Shown: positions 1-11,809 of the stretch, piece by piece | How positions within the stretch are numbered: position 1 is the stretch's first letter | Layout: each line of letters begins with the position of its first letter | NCBI GenBank assembly: GCA_949126835.1 | Contig: OX421494.1 | Coordinates: 2,108,001-2,172,000 of the forward strand | DNA from: Anisus vortex | Taxonomy: Eukaryota > Mollusca > Gastropoda > Planorbidae | Length of the DNA: 64,000 bases | Direction of reading: 5' to 3' | The notes under the pieces: generated by a model | What the model saw: the letters and a program-made list of their open reading frames with translations, nothing else | What the model was told of the DNA's origin: nothing | Database searches by the model: none | Program-made: the position numbers and the translations under genes

Positions 1-607
1 ACCCGTTAGGATCTCACACTGAGAGTGCGAGAAAGAATGCCGGAAGGAGGGCGGTTCAGTGTGGCCTTGTCAATCTACAATTGATATATTGTGGTGGTGA
101 TGAGACAAGAGCAGGGTATGCAGAGACAGACCCCGCTGAGATCTACTAGTCAGATCACGTGACTAAACTGGCCCAACGTAATATTCACTGACATATGTAA
201 ATAGATAACGAATAACCCGTGAATTGATGTATGCGCCTTGCATTCTCTTTTACAGTCTTAAAAAAGGAGAGAGAAAAAAGAGGGGGGGGGGGGTAAATTA
301 TAAAAGTCGTGCGAAGAGAAAAATTATCTAAAGCGCCAACTTGTCTGCCCTTGTTTAAAATGTTTTTGCTTTACAGGAGTCTATATTAGTCTATAATATA
401 TTGAATAAAAGAAGAAAAAGAAAAATCACTTAAATTTATTTTTTACACTCATTGGGAAATGACTTAAACAGTTATTTTTGACAATTCTTCTGAAAGAAAC
501 TCGGGCACAATTAATACAAGAAAGACCCTAAGAGACGTTTCTAACATTCTGTAATATTCTACAGCCGTGACGAACGAGTGAGAAGAAATGAAAGAAATCT
601 CTGGAGC
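1..607. other. non-coding DNA, left edge
   Basis: No gene is supported. The stretch is unique and A/T-rich toward 610, with a short poly-G run at about 283-292. No splice-bounded open frame was seen. Open frames that enter this stretch from the right are extensions of the 21-bp array that follows. Confidence 0.6.
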
Positions 608-1531
608 ATATTTCCCCATTCTGTCTGGATATTTCCCCATTCTGTCTGGATATTTCCCCATGCTGTCTGGATATTTCCCCATTCTGTCTGGATATTTCCC
701 CATGCTGTCTGGATATTTCCCCATTCTGTCTGGATATTTCCCCATTCTGTCTGGATATTTCCCCATTCTGTCTGGATATTTCCCCATTCTGTCTGGATAT
801 TTCCCCATTCTGTCTGGATATTTCCCCATTCTGTCTGGATATTTCCCCATTCTGTCTGGATATTTCCCCATTCTGTCTGGATATTTCCCCATTCTGTCTG
901 GATATTTCCCCATGCTGTCTGGATATTTCCCCATTCTGTCTGGATATTTCCCCATTCTGTCTGGATATTTCCCCATTCTGTCTGGATATTTCCCCATTCT
1001 GTCTGGATATTTCCCCATTCTGTCTGGATATTTCCCCATTCTGTCTGGATATTTCCCCATTCTGTCTGGATATTTCCCCATTCTGTCTGGATATTTCCCC
1101 ATTCTGTCTGGATATTTCCCCATTCTGTCTGGATATTTCCCCATTCTGTCTGGATATTTCCCCATTCTGTCTGGATATTTCCCCATTCTGTCTGGATATT
1201 TCCCCATTCTGTCTGGATATTTCCCCATTCTGTCTGGATATTTCCCCATTCTGTCTGGATATTTCCCCATGCTGTCTGGATATTTCCCCATTCTGTCTGG
1301 ATATTTCCCCATGCTGTCTGGATATTTCCCCATTCTGTCTGGATATTTCCCCATTCTGTCTGGATATTTCCCCATTCTGTCTGGATATTTCCCCATTCTG
1401 TCTGGATATTTCCCCATTCTGTCTGGATATTTCCCCATTCTGTCTGGATATTTCCCCATTCTGTCTGGATATTTCCCCATTCTGTCTGGATATTTCCCCA
1501 TTCTGTCTGGATATTTCCCCATTCTGTCTGG
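608..1531. repeat. 21-bp minisatellite, 44 copies
   Basis: Forty-four head-to-tail copies of a 21-bp unit beginning ATATTTCCCCATTCTGTCTG, with no length change from first to last copy. The only variation seen is ATGCTG for ATTCTG in units 3, 5, 15, 32 and 34. Because 21 is a multiple of 3 and the unit lacks stop codons in several frames, the array creates long open frames on both strands (heptads such as YFPILSG or MGKYPDR). These are by-products of the repeat, with no gene-like start or end. Confidence 0.97.
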
Positions 1532-2480
1532 ATGAACGAGTTTGAATTGAGGGTTTAAAAGACAAACAAAAAAAAAAACCGTTAAAAGTAAAATCTACAA
1601 TAATGAAAATTTCGCAAGCAAAGTTGAGTAGAGACAACTGTTTCCCCTTCCCTAATCGGTTCTTCAACCTTCTGGAGAAGTTAACTTCAGGTTTTATTAC
1701 AGGGGAAATATGTTAACTTTATTAGTGAATTCTTACTGGGTTTATTATTGCTGTGTGTGTCTGAGGGTAGGTGCCTGTATTCCAAGTGTTGTTGGGGATT
1801 CTATCACTACGTCGTTTCTGTGGGGTTTTTTTTAGTCGTCTGCCAAACTATATGTTCGCTTGTAACAAGCTTGTGATGAGTTGTCGCCCATTCCCCTCTC
1901 CCTCCCGCACCACCCGCCCCTCACGTTTGGCAGGAAACTGAAAACTATTTTACTTTGTGTGAGCGTGTATCTGTGTGCTCACTAACTCTCTCTCTCTCTC
2001 TCTCCGGCGTTCTTCAATTTATTTTATGATCTCCGCACGGCAATAAAAAGAATCGGAACGTGGTACATTGATGTGCGGTACGGCGTATTGCATGAGCACT
2101 GGATGCCTCTCGATGAGTGCCGCGCCGCTGTGCATGCGCCGCAGAAAAAGAAATCAGAGGCCCAACTTGTCAGGGTTAAAACGCAGAAAGCAGAAGTCAC
2201 GCCATTGTAAGATCAGACTTGAACTTCGTTTGGACTGAGAGCTGAGATGAGTAATCCTTTATAGCCCTGGATATGTACTCTGCCGTGCATCTGAGAGTCA
2301 GTGCAGGGTCACACAGTAGCCCTGTGTCGCGCTGTCCACTGTTGGGAGTCGGACCTGAAGACTTTATTGTTATAAGATGGTTTATCAGAATACGATCATT
2401 GTCAGTGAAATCATTTAGTCTGACTACATGTCACTTGGTAGTTTATCAACGGACGTGTTGGTAAACAAATCTCTTCTCTA
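1532..2480. other. non-coding DNA with a CpG-richer segment
   Basis: No coding exon recognised. A (CT)n tract lies at about 1987-2003. From about 2066 to 2240 the DNA is richer in CpG than its surroundings and contains GTGCATGCGCC at 2130-2140, close to the NRF-1 palindrome. That would fit a promoter or 5' exon, but no transcription start, TATA element or splice-bounded frame supports it. Treat as a weak hint only. Confidence 0.4.
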
Positions 2481-2553
2481 TATTATTATATATTACAGAC
2501 GTTCCTTCTCTAAAGAAGATTATTGCGTCCAACGCTTATCCGCCGTCTGGGTC
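2481..2553 (-). mobile_element. LINE 3' tail remnant
   Basis: The reverse complement matches the 3' UTR seen at 10071-10159 and 54483-54575, including the block GGACGCAATAATCTTCTT and the following GGAGCGTCTGTAAT-like end. About ten substitutions separate it from those copies, so it is older. It is a 5'-truncated non-LTR retrotransposon copy inserted in minus orientation; no coding part remains. Confidence 0.7.
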
Positions 2554-5172
2554 TTATCTTCTTATATTATATAATTGGGATAAATGACGGATGGTGCAGA
2601 ATTTTTGGTATTCAGATAGTACGTTGTATGGTTAAAAAAAAATATTTAAAAAAAAAGGAACGCCATTATTTAATGGATTCTTAACCCTTCCCGTACCGAC
2701 CTACTTCTATCTATGCTGCCTTCAGTTCCGCTATATACGCGCCCGGGACTGTAAGGGTTAATAGTCCGATATAGAGTTTGAGAGTGATCACCCTTTGATG
2801 CTGGGGTCGGTTGTCCTGCACATGTCTGCTTGTGTGTATTGTGTATGCTTTCTCTCACCGGACCTGCTAGCCCAATCTATTGGCCATGTGCCACATACCG
2901 TGCGGCCCTCGAGAGACGCCTCGTGATGTCATTTCGTTGTACACGTTAAGGGTGGGGTGGACAAAAAAGGGCAGTTTGGGGCGGATTAAAAAGGGCGGGG
3001 GGGTGGGGGGAATACAGTGGTTTGTGGTTGAAATGGTTATGGAAATGCAGATACCCAACCCTGAACTAAATAATTCAGGCTTCGCCTCTGATGAATAGTT
3101 CGGGCCATACCAGACGAGAGCCAATGCATATAGAGCGGATGTGTTGACAGGCAGTTCCGAACAGAATAGAGATACTACACATACTTTTTGATCCATTACA
3201 TGTTGCGTAATTAGAAATCCATTGTTTAGGATGCTAATGTAGGTGTCATATATAAGATGACTACAATTGAAACCCTCAATGTATATACCCCCCCCCCCCC
3301 CACCTGCTAGTAGGCTATATCTGTGCAAATCCATATATATATGACACGGAAGGCCCTTTTCCTAATGACAACTTTAAAAGGAAGTGGGGAGTTTTCACTG
3401 GACACTTGAGGCTTGTTTGTTGGATGCAAGAATTTGACTGCCAGTCACGTGTCAAATACTGATTATTCATTAGGTCTGTGCCATCCACATAGCGGTTGGA
3501 TAACTAAATGTCTGTCGTTCACACTCACACAGTTCTTGTCCCGTATCCTTATAGTCCACATCAATCTCGGCCCGCTTTGATGTATCCAGCCGTTGATACA
3601 GGATGTATGATGTACTTTGGGCGAGCATAAAGCAGTCATTAGCAGGGTGTGTGTGTGGGGTCACGGTCGGCTCAATACCCCCCAAGGCCTCAGTAACGAG
3701 GTGAAAGGTTTTTTTGTTTGTTTCTTTTCAGGTGAGTTAATCAATATCATTGACTCTTGTGGGGCAGAAAGCGTTAAAGTGGCTTTGATCGGAGGTCCCT
3801 CCTTCATCCCCGTTCACCCACCCCCCCCCCCCCGGTCCTCCACACACAAACATACACACGTTTACACAAACAAAAGAGTTGACGCTTGTGGCTAGGGGAT
3901 TGGAATGTCAAAACATTCAGTCACGTGATGCGTATGCAAATGTAGCGTGACACAAAGCCGTGGATATAGAGCACGCTGGGGCGGACACCATCAAACAATA
4001 TCACACACACCGACGGACAGACAGAAGGACAAGATTGGACTTTAGGGGGGGAGTGGTGTTTTGGTTAGTTGAGGAATTCTGCCTTCCCAAAATGCTTCCG
4101 CCGTATCCCATCATGCAAACGTCCCATTCTCGTTACGATGATCTCCGAAATAGACTTCGGGAAGTTCATTTTAAAAAGTAAATGTATAAATGAAAAGGGA
4201 GCCAACGAAAGTCTGAATTAGTTGTTTTTTTGCTTTGTTGGAAGTTTGTAGTTCATATACACTAATAATTTCTCGTAGGAATAAAGCCCTGTTACCATGG
4301 CAACTCTGTGAATTTACGCCATTGAAACCAGGTCCTTAAGAAATCACTGTATGTGCTTGAAATGTCGATGTATAGTGTATGTGTGCTAAGTAATGCTTGA
4401 AATGTCGATGTGTAGATGTGCCCGATCATGCGAAATTTACATGCGGACAAACAAGGCATGTCTAAACGTGTAGATGGCTTGCAAAACAAAAAACATGATA
4501 TTTAACACTATTGAAATCATGAAACAGTCAATTAGTCTTACATCATTAGCATGTTGACATCTGGTTCTCGGGTCGGGGGGGGGGGGGGGGGGGGTCCCAA
4601 GTTTACCCAGCCCTGATGGGTACCTGGCCTAATTTATTCAGTATTCAGCACTCAATATTTCTGACAGTTCGTTTTAGATTATAATCTTCCTTTTCCTTTT
4701 GTCTGAACATAGAACAGAGTTGTTTTGTTGTTTTTTTTAAAATCTGAAAACCGGCGATTAGTTTAATTCCCACCATTGACCCCTCCCATTCTTCAGGTCT
4801 TGCCTCTGCCCACCCCTATTGACCCCTCCCATACTTCAGGTCTTGCCTCTGCCCCTACTTCCGTTCAAAACTACTCACGTTTACCCAAGTGTTATTGGGT
4901 TTAGTAATCTAATGAAGTCGTCGTGTATCCAAGGGGGACAAGTAACGAGAGTGTTTTCTGGGGAGAGTTACGCAACTCTTTGTTTTAGAGTTATGGAACT
5001 TGGATGGCTGGGGGGGGGTGAGTTGAAAGGTCAAAGTTTACTTACACATACATTCCCAGGCCTGGCTTAGGGTGTCTAATTTGGAATGACCTTTACTACG
5101 TGAAGCATTTTTGTAGCGAGTTTTGAGTGAAATATATTTCAGACTAGTGTGTGTTGGTTAAACTTTAAAGCG
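2554..5172. other. non-coding DNA with homopolymer tracts and short duplications
   Basis: No gene supported. Poly-G or poly-C runs lie at about 2997-3010, 3290-3301, 3820-3833 and 4576-4594. A 20-mer-scale duplication (GCTTGAAATGTCGATGT) sits near 4353 and 4394. A segment of about 45 bp containing CTTCAGGTCTTGCCTCTGCC is present twice between 4775 and 4855. Short open frames here have no splice signals or recognisable protein. Confidence 0.55.
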
Positions 5173-5461
5173 GAGGGGTCTCAAACTTCATGAAGGCATG
5201 GGCCAGTTTAGCACTTAATAAGATGTCTCAAGGGCCGCACCCCACCCCCAACAACAACCCGACCCTAGTAAACAAAAAACACTTCATACTTCTCATTTAA
5301 CTACTTATCACTAACAATATGTATGTAACGTATATAAAATTAAAATAACATTTGGTGTGTATCAGTACTAGTTGTCTAAAATTCAGGTATAGTACATTTT
5401 TTGTAAGCTTACTGACGGGCCACGAAAATGTACTTGGCGTGCCGCGTGTTTGAAACTCCTG
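5173..5461. mobile_element. degenerate hAT-type MITE
   Basis: The left end reads GAGGGGTCTCAAACTT and the right end, read on the other strand, CAGGAGTTTCAAACAC. These are imperfect inverted ends of the hAT type (CAGGGGTCTCAAAC). Subterminal GGGCCGCAC and GGCCCGTCAG blocks are also typical of non-autonomous hATs. About 289 bp separate the ends, with no coding capacity. I do not see an 8-bp target duplication, so the copy is old or its edges have eroded. Confidence 0.6.
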
Positions 5462-6423
5462 CCTGCTTTTAATAAGTGAACTATTTGAATTCAAATCTAC
5501 TGTAAAGTAAATGACGTAAAGTAATCTCATCGACTATATTGATCCATTGTGAAATATACAGTGAACTTATAAATATAGTATATATTTACACTGATCAGAG
5601 ACACATCTAGAATAGATGTGGTGTGGACAATAACACTGTACGTCTGTAGTCACTAAGGGGGAATAATTCAATAGAGCCAGCATGTGTAGATATGTATGTA
5701 TAGCAAGTGTCTGGCCTGCCAATGAGTTTACTCTCACTAATAGATTCTTCTAGTCGTTCTGTCTGATTCCGTCTCGGTCAGACTTCTCGATCAGTTTGCC
5801 TGGTGAGGGGGGGGAGAGTTTTAATTGAAACGAAGAAAAGTGGCTTCGGGAGTCTGGGGTGGGGGAGGGGGAGTGGCCACAAACTCGGGCAGACCGAGTC
5901 GGGAGGGGAGGGGGACATCAACGAGTGACCGCGGCGGGCAAGCCAGAGTTCTGGCAGATACGTCTACAGGTCCGACTTAATTAACGTCTGCGCGACCTTG
6001 AGACGTGAGTCTGGTGGCCACTGGTATGGCTAGTTTTTTTTTAATTATATTTTTTTTTATTTACATTTAACGAATTGACGACTGGGAGATGTTGCTGAAT
6101 GTATGAAAAGTGTAAGCGCCCTCCCGCCAATCCAGCCCCCCCCCCCCCCCCACACACACACTTTTTGTTGAGGGAGGCATTGGGTTCCCCTGGAGACTAC
6201 TGTTTAGGAGCCAGACAATTTGTTGTGAGCATACCGTCTGCTGTGAAGGTGGCTCCAGATGTACACTGTCCAGAAGAAACTCACGTGGTCTAAACACGGA
6301 CATGTTTCTCTTAAAGGTTCAAGCTTAGAATAGTGTGTGTGTTCAACTGTAACTGTCTTTCTTGTTTACAAACAGTCCTTACTTTAGAATCACGTATACC
6401 TTTTACTCTAGTTAACGTTTAAT
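5462..6423. other. non-coding DNA with G-rich cluster
   Basis: No gene supported. Between about 5806 and 5912 the plus strand carries several runs of four or more G (including GGGGTGGGGGAGGGGGAG near 5857), enough for overlapping G-quadruplexes on paper. A poly-C tract fused to (CA)n lies at about 6136-6160. Confidence 0.5.
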
Positions 6424-6742
6424 CAAAGACTATATTAAATATATAATACGATGGACCGCTTGCTCTATTTTTAGAGCTTATATTAATTATTATGTGTTTT
6501 ATTTTCGTGCGCAACCAATAAGGCTGTCTTGAATGACTTCTACGCTCCTAAGATTGCATTAAAGGTTTCCGCTGTATGCAACTTTCGATTTTAATCTTAA
6601 TTTTCCATTGAGAAAATCATAGTGAATGACTAAACCGGAAGTTTAGAGGACTTAGTGCGATGGGAAATTCCAAGACTAAGTGTTTCAAGTTATCAAATAG
6701 CAGAATTATCAAAGGAGGCAGTGCATTTTATTATAGTCTTTG
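6424..6742. mobile_element. CAAAGACT-family MITE, copy 1
   Basis: The element starts CAAAGACTATA and ends TATAGTCTTTG (inverted), 319 bp in all, with no coding frame. The 7 bases on the left (6417-6423, GTTTAAT) are repeated exactly on the right (6743-6749), read as a target-site duplication. The interior resembles the elements at 17357 and 35565: ATGGACCGCTTGCT near the left end, a central ATTTTC-TCAATGGAAAATTAAG-like palindrome and a GCGCRACCAATAAGGCTGTCTT block. Relative to copy 2 the interior is inverted. The superfamily is unassigned. Confidence 0.8.
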
Positions 6743-8203
6743 GTTTAATTAGATTCTTTTGTGAATCAAGGATTCGATGTGCAGTTTCAAACTTTTAACA
6801 CAACGCGGAAAAATTTGTTTTTGATTTGATTGTTATAACGCAACCCTTTTTGTAAAGAATCGAATTTCATACTTAAAAAAAAATAATGCAGAATAAAACT
6901 GGTCTGAAATATCATATCAGCGTTGAGTCAAAATGTTATTTGTGTCTGCTATTTTAGTAAACTTGTACTTTCACATAGAAGTATACATTGTTAGGAAACT
7001 AATATTTACTTTCCTAAACTTGACAATTATGAAAAGACGTTGTCCTTTTTTTATTCTAATCTACCAACTCTCTTTATGGTGGGAAACATAAGTAATCAAT
7101 TAGTTGTCATACCTTGAAGTTGGACCCCATACTGTTTATAATTGTAGGTGAAATAGTCCACTCAGAGACTTGATAGTTATTCCCTCTACTGGGACCATGA
7201 GATATGTATTTGACCTTAGCATTTGTATAGCCCCATGGGGAGGACAAGTAAGGATGGGGGTCTTCTTCTACCTGGTGTCCGTAGCACTGACCCGTGACCT
7301 ACTTGTATATCTCTGGGGACCTGGGAATTTCAGGCGCTTTACCTCACTGTCATGCCACAGCCCCCCCCCCTCCACACACACACTCAAAGGAATATATATG
7401 ACCACGGGGTGTCAGGGCACTGAGGTTAAAATGTTGGGAATGGGGAAGAAATTGGTGTCGGGCGCAATGAGGAGAATGGGGGCGTAGGAGGGCGTGATAA
7501 ACTGGCTGTGTAGTCGTTGGTGACTGCTGTAGTGGGGAGGTAATAAATGTTTTGTGTCTTAACTCTTAACATGAGAACACTGACTGTGGGGGCGGGGGGG
7601 GGGGGGGGAATGCCTGCAAACCAAGGACTAGTTCTATTTCTAGACATGTCTCCATTATACCAACCCGTAGGACGCTCACACCAAGAGTTGAATATAATTT
7701 GTAACTGGACACAATCGCTATACCCACTCACCCCCGCCCCACAAACACACACGGAAGAAGTAGTTGGTTTTGGGAGAAGGGAAACAAAACTATTTTCATG
7801 TAAGTTTACACCGACACACTTTACACCGACACACTCTACACCGACACAGTGTGTCCACGGGACCAGTGTCTGTGTACCAGAATTATATTTGAAAGAGTTT
7901 CTGAAACTCTCTAATCTCTAGAGAAATAGAGGAAGGGGAGAAGGAGCACTCCAACTTGTATCTAAAGATAAGATTGAATCATATCATTGTTGTTTGTTTC
8001 CGTAGTAGGATATAGGTCTACTAAGTAGTAATCCCAGGTAAGGGTGGAGTGTGTGTGGGGCGGGGGGGGGGAGGGGGGGTAATCAATAACTAAACGGTGG
8101 TTCACATTTAACGTGGTGTTTGTGTTGTGTTTCAAAAAAGACAAATATTAAAGTGTTTGTTATTTTACCTTTAAGTTATTATTAACCCAGTAATAAATAT
8201 TTT
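6743..8203. other. non-coding DNA
   Basis: No gene supported. It contains poly-C/(CA)n and poly-G tracts (about 7362-7385, 7591-7608, 8056-8080) and three copies of a 15-bp motif TTTACACCGACACAC at about 7803-7848. Open frames across 7170-7921 run through these low-complexity tracts and show no recognisable domain. Confidence 0.5.
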
Positions 8204-8385
8204 GTTATATCCCAAAGAGTCATAGAATAAAGTTTATGTTATATCCCAAATAGCCATAGAATAAAGTTTATGTTAAATACCAAAAAGCCATAAAATAAAG
8301 TTTATGTTATATCCCAAAGAGTCATAAAATAAAGTTGATGTTATATCCCAAAGAGTCATAAAATAAAGTTTATGTTATATAGAGC
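8204..8385. repeat. 34-bp minisatellite, about 5 copies
   Basis: Five tandem copies plus a partial sixth of a 34-bp A/T-rich unit starting GTTATATCCCAAAGAGTCAT, with copy starts at 8204, 8238, 8272, 8306, 8340 and 8374. Each unit contains AATAAAG, so the array carries repeated poly(A)-signal-like hexamers by composition; no gene end is evident nearby. Confidence 0.9.
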
Positions 8386-10070
8386 TAAACAATAAAGTTT
8401 ACCAAACGTGAACATTTGTTTGTTGTTCAATTGAATGCCGAGCAAACAGTTTAATAAAAGAAGAACTCATTATCTGGTCATGAAACATTAATGAAGGAAT
8501 CGGTTCTCCTTTCAGGACGTTCTAGTGTTTCTGAGACTTGGCGAGGGCAATAAGAGTTGAAGTACTAACTGAATAAACGCTGGAGTCCCCCCCCCCCCCC
8601 CCACACACACACACTCATCAGTTCTATGGAGCGGACAGAGATTTAACAAACACATGTTTAACGCCTATGACATAATTCCCACCATTGATTCGCCTTTTAT
8701 GGCACTCATTGTCAGTACCCCGGCACACCAGTGTGATAAGGGAAACAATGCGAGACTTAGCCGGGGTTATCTCCGCTTGTCATAGAACAAATCCACGCTG
8801 TGCCGATTGACCAATCTATGTTATTTATTAAATGTTTTGTTTATTAATTTTGTGTTGTTGTTTATTGACGTTGTTATAATGCTGTGCTATTGATTCATGC
8901 GGCCCCCTCTGTGCTAGTCTGGTGGCTCCTTAAGGTTGTCATAATTTCCACAGTCCCAGAACCGCAGCCGGGACACTACAGATAAAACCAGGACTAGTAA
9001 TCCCCTGGCGTGAGGTAATCCTAATTATAGTAATTATATTGATTCCTTGGGAGATTCGAGTGAGGGACGGGGAGGGGGAGAGAGAGAGGAGAAGTGAGAA
9101 GGGTGGCTTTGACTAAGATCTTAGATAATGCTCTGGATGTTTTCAATGCCATTGTAATAAATATCTTTGTTTTTTTCTAAGTCTTTTACGGGTTTGTTTG
9201 TAAACAGTGTCGTGACTTTTACTTCCAGTATATGTAAAGAATTATAATTGTGTTCTGGCACTAACGTTCTACTGTTACTTTCATAAAGAACTTTAAAAAC
9301 TCATTATTTCAATATTTACCTTAGATAACATGCTTTAGACCAATACTGTCTAACTGATCAGTTGGGTCGGTTAATGATTTATTTTATTTGTCCAATGTTT
9401 GTAAAGTTTTAAATCATCAATTAGCTCTATATTTAGCTTAGAGATTATATCCGTGTTCTTAGTTGTATGTTAAAATTTTAAATGTGCTCTGACTTGCATT
9501 ATGTTTGTTGGCAACGCTATACAAATATTATTATTAAATATTGTCTATTGTGTGTAGATCTATGTGTGTTGGTCTCTGTTGTAAATATTCAACTAGTGTG
9601 TATGATGAGGTGAGAGGCGTGTCGCGACACACACCATGGGTATTTCCTTCAATACAGCTTCTCGTGACCCGGGGATTGTGTTTGAAGCGGGGGGAGAAAA
9701 CTATCTAAGGAATGCAGCGTACCACACTACGATTGGGTCTTAACACCACCGCCATGATGTGTTGATTAGTGAAATAAATGAACGTCCCTATAGAGTTTGA
9801 CGATGAGGGAAGACCTATTTTATTACTGTTGTTACCTAGATATTACTACACAATATAAAACCATTCGAGTACACATAAATACCAATGTGTTATTTATACA
9901 TAAAAATAGGGAATTCAGAGAAACGTCTAACACCATCTTTGTGTTGACCCTGGGTAAGCCAGCCAGTGTTCAGTTGTATTTTGTTGACAATTTTCCATTA
10001 TGTCCATTTTGTAAGGTAAAACTGGTAAAATCCATAAAGATGCGTCGTTTTATCTACCAGTTACATTATA
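8386..10070. other. non-coding DNA
   Basis: No gene supported. A poly-C tract fused to (CA)n lies at about 8587-8614, and a purine-rich tract at about 9061-9100. The rest is A/T-rich unique sequence. The open frame at 9797-10105 runs into the LINE tail and has no recognised domain. Confidence 0.5.
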
Positions 10071-10159
10071 ATAAAAATGCAAGACTAGACTCGGACCACG
10101 GATGAGCGTAGGACGCAATAATCTTCTTTATAGAAGGAGCGTCTGTAATGTATAAGAAG
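10071..10159 (+). mobile_element. LINE 3' end, 5'-truncated copy
   Basis: Begins with the last codons of a LINE ORF2 (AAAAATGCAAGACTAG, reading K-M-Q-D-stop), then the shared 3' UTR block GGACGCAATAATCTTCTT and GGAGCGTCTGTAATGTATAAG. It is almost identical to 54483-54575, indicating recent dispersal. It is a typical dead-on-arrival truncated insertion. The fuller copy at 60132-60500 shows what lies upstream in the family. Confidence 0.85.
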
Positions 10160-11614
10160 TTCAAATGTGGAATTCCCTCGTTTATTATCACACCGACGTG
10201 TATTACTATAGTCACTAAGTAATGAAATGAGCCTCTGATTAAATGCATTACAGACTTGTTGGTGACTAGACAGTTAGTGAATATGACGTAACATTCCTTT
10301 TCATTACTAATTAACGGAACTTCTAAGAAAACCGTACCGACTCCTCCCACAACCTACCTCCCCCTTTTTGTTTCTCTCTTAAGTGGTCTCTCTACTGCCA
10401 CACAGTGAGAGCGAAAGTGGGGCCTATTGAGTGGCCCACACACGAGTCCACGCGTAGGTACTTGTCTATCACACGGAAAAGTAATCGAGCAATTAGGCCT
10501 ACCTCTAGGAAGTTTTAATAAGTTTTTGTCAATAAACAAGCAGCACGTGTTTTAGCCCACTACACATCACAATACTGACCTAGTATGACACGCAGGGTTC
10601 AGAATATACATCCAATAATCCCTAAGTCCTAAGTGATGTACAAATCCAAAAGACACTGAGCGATTTCTCCAGTTAATCCAAACAATAAGTTTTTAAAAAA
10701 CCCTCTGAGGTTTGTGTTTTCTTTTCTCTGCTTGCATTTAAATCCACAAGCCCGTGACCTGAACGAACAAAACGTTTTTCACCAATGGGGAGTTGACATA
10801 GGTAAGCTCCTGCCCCCCTCGCTTGAGCCGGCGGTCGCTTCCCCCCGCCTCTTTTCTTTTTCCTTCTTCAATCCGACAGGGGAGAGAGCAGCGCTGAGTG
10901 AAGCGGCCCCTCGCTTTTTTCCCCTTTGGTGGCAGTTTGGCTGAGACGAAAAGGAGGAGAGGGAGATAGAGAGAGCGGGGGTTTTGATTTTTTTTTTATG
11001 TGTGTGGATTGTTATCGTTCTTTGTGATTGAGAGCTTACGTCTGCTTTAAAGTCTGATTATGGGCCTTAGATTAAAAAAAACAAAACAATAAAGGGAGCG
11101 TTTTTTTATATATTTTTTGTCTTTTTCAACTATTTATATAGACTAGATTTTTTTGTTCTTTTAAACTGCTTATAGATCTAGCAACTTATACAAATAAATG
11201 AATTGCAAAGGGTAAAGAAAGAAAAAACAACAGCTAAACAATCATTATTTTCTGTTTCCCCCCGTTGTACTAGGTCTACATCTACATGTAGAAAACTTTT
11301 TGATAAAACAACATTGTGGTTATGCTTACATTGTCATTGGGACACTGTGTATATCATACAGAAACGAGTTAAGGCATAACATAGCAGACAACCATTAGGC
11401 CTACACTGTATGCAAGCATACCGAAGGAAGCTATTATACCGTAGGCCGCCATCATTATACCGTAGGCCACCATCATTATATTGTAGGTAGGAATTTTACC
11501 GTTTACCGTTGGACTCCGTAGGACCCCTTTGCATATAGACATATAGACAGGTATTACAATATCCATCACATAGAAAATGAAGCAACCTTCCGTCGACTAA
11601 GTTTATTTGTTATC
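10160..11614. other. non-coding DNA
   Basis: No gene supported. A C-rich/purine-rich segment at about 10795-10980 stands out (CCCCCCTCGCTTGAGCCGG, then GGAGGAGAGGGAGATAGAGA), with a possible splice acceptor CAATCCGACAG ending near 10880. No convincing frame follows. Short repeats of CCGTAGGCCRCCATCATTATA lie near 11440-11480. Confidence 0.45.
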
Positions 11615-11760
11615 ACCATGAAGCCGGCTAGTCCAACCAAAAACCGACTCGTCGCGGGTTCTATCCCTGCCACCGACCGATCCCTGTCGCCCTACAGGAG
11701 TTTTGGGCCTAGTGGACGTAATAATCTTCTATCTAAAAGGAACCTCTGTAAACTTTAAGC
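11615..11760 (+). mobile_element. tRNA-derived SINE with LINE-like tail
   Basis: A polymerase III A-box-like stretch (CCGGCTAGTCC, about 11624-11634) and B-box (GGTTCTATCC, 11657-11666) are spaced as in a tRNA-derived SINE. The 3' part, GGACGTAATAATCTTCT followed by AAAGGAACCTCTGTAA, matches the 3' UTR of the LINE family at 10071, 54483 and 60408. That fits a SINE that borrowed the tail recognised by its partner LINE. Exact ends and target duplication are not resolved. Confidence 0.6.
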
Positions 11761-11809
11761 TATTTAAATCAACCGAAACCACACAGACCCCTCAATCTAA
11801 ATATATTCA

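Noticed and set aside
608..1531. Possible CRISPR array because of regular repeats
   Set aside because: Units are contiguous with no unique spacers, and the genome is eukaryotic. The same applies to every other array here, including the unit-plus-spacer array at 37574, whose spacers are identical.
464..1667. Long overlapping open frames on both strands (up to 379 codons) with heptad repeats
   Set aside because: All are generated by the 21-bp array at 608-1531; frames open at once on both strands and have no gene-like ends.
2867..3334. 155-codon minus-strand frame
   Set aside because: It runs through poly-G/C tracts and shows no domain or splice context; composition alone explains it.
10745..10802. 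Possible exon ending at donor GTAAGC (10802)
   Set aside because: The only plausible acceptor is weak and the 18-codon peptide matches nothing I know, including UTP6.
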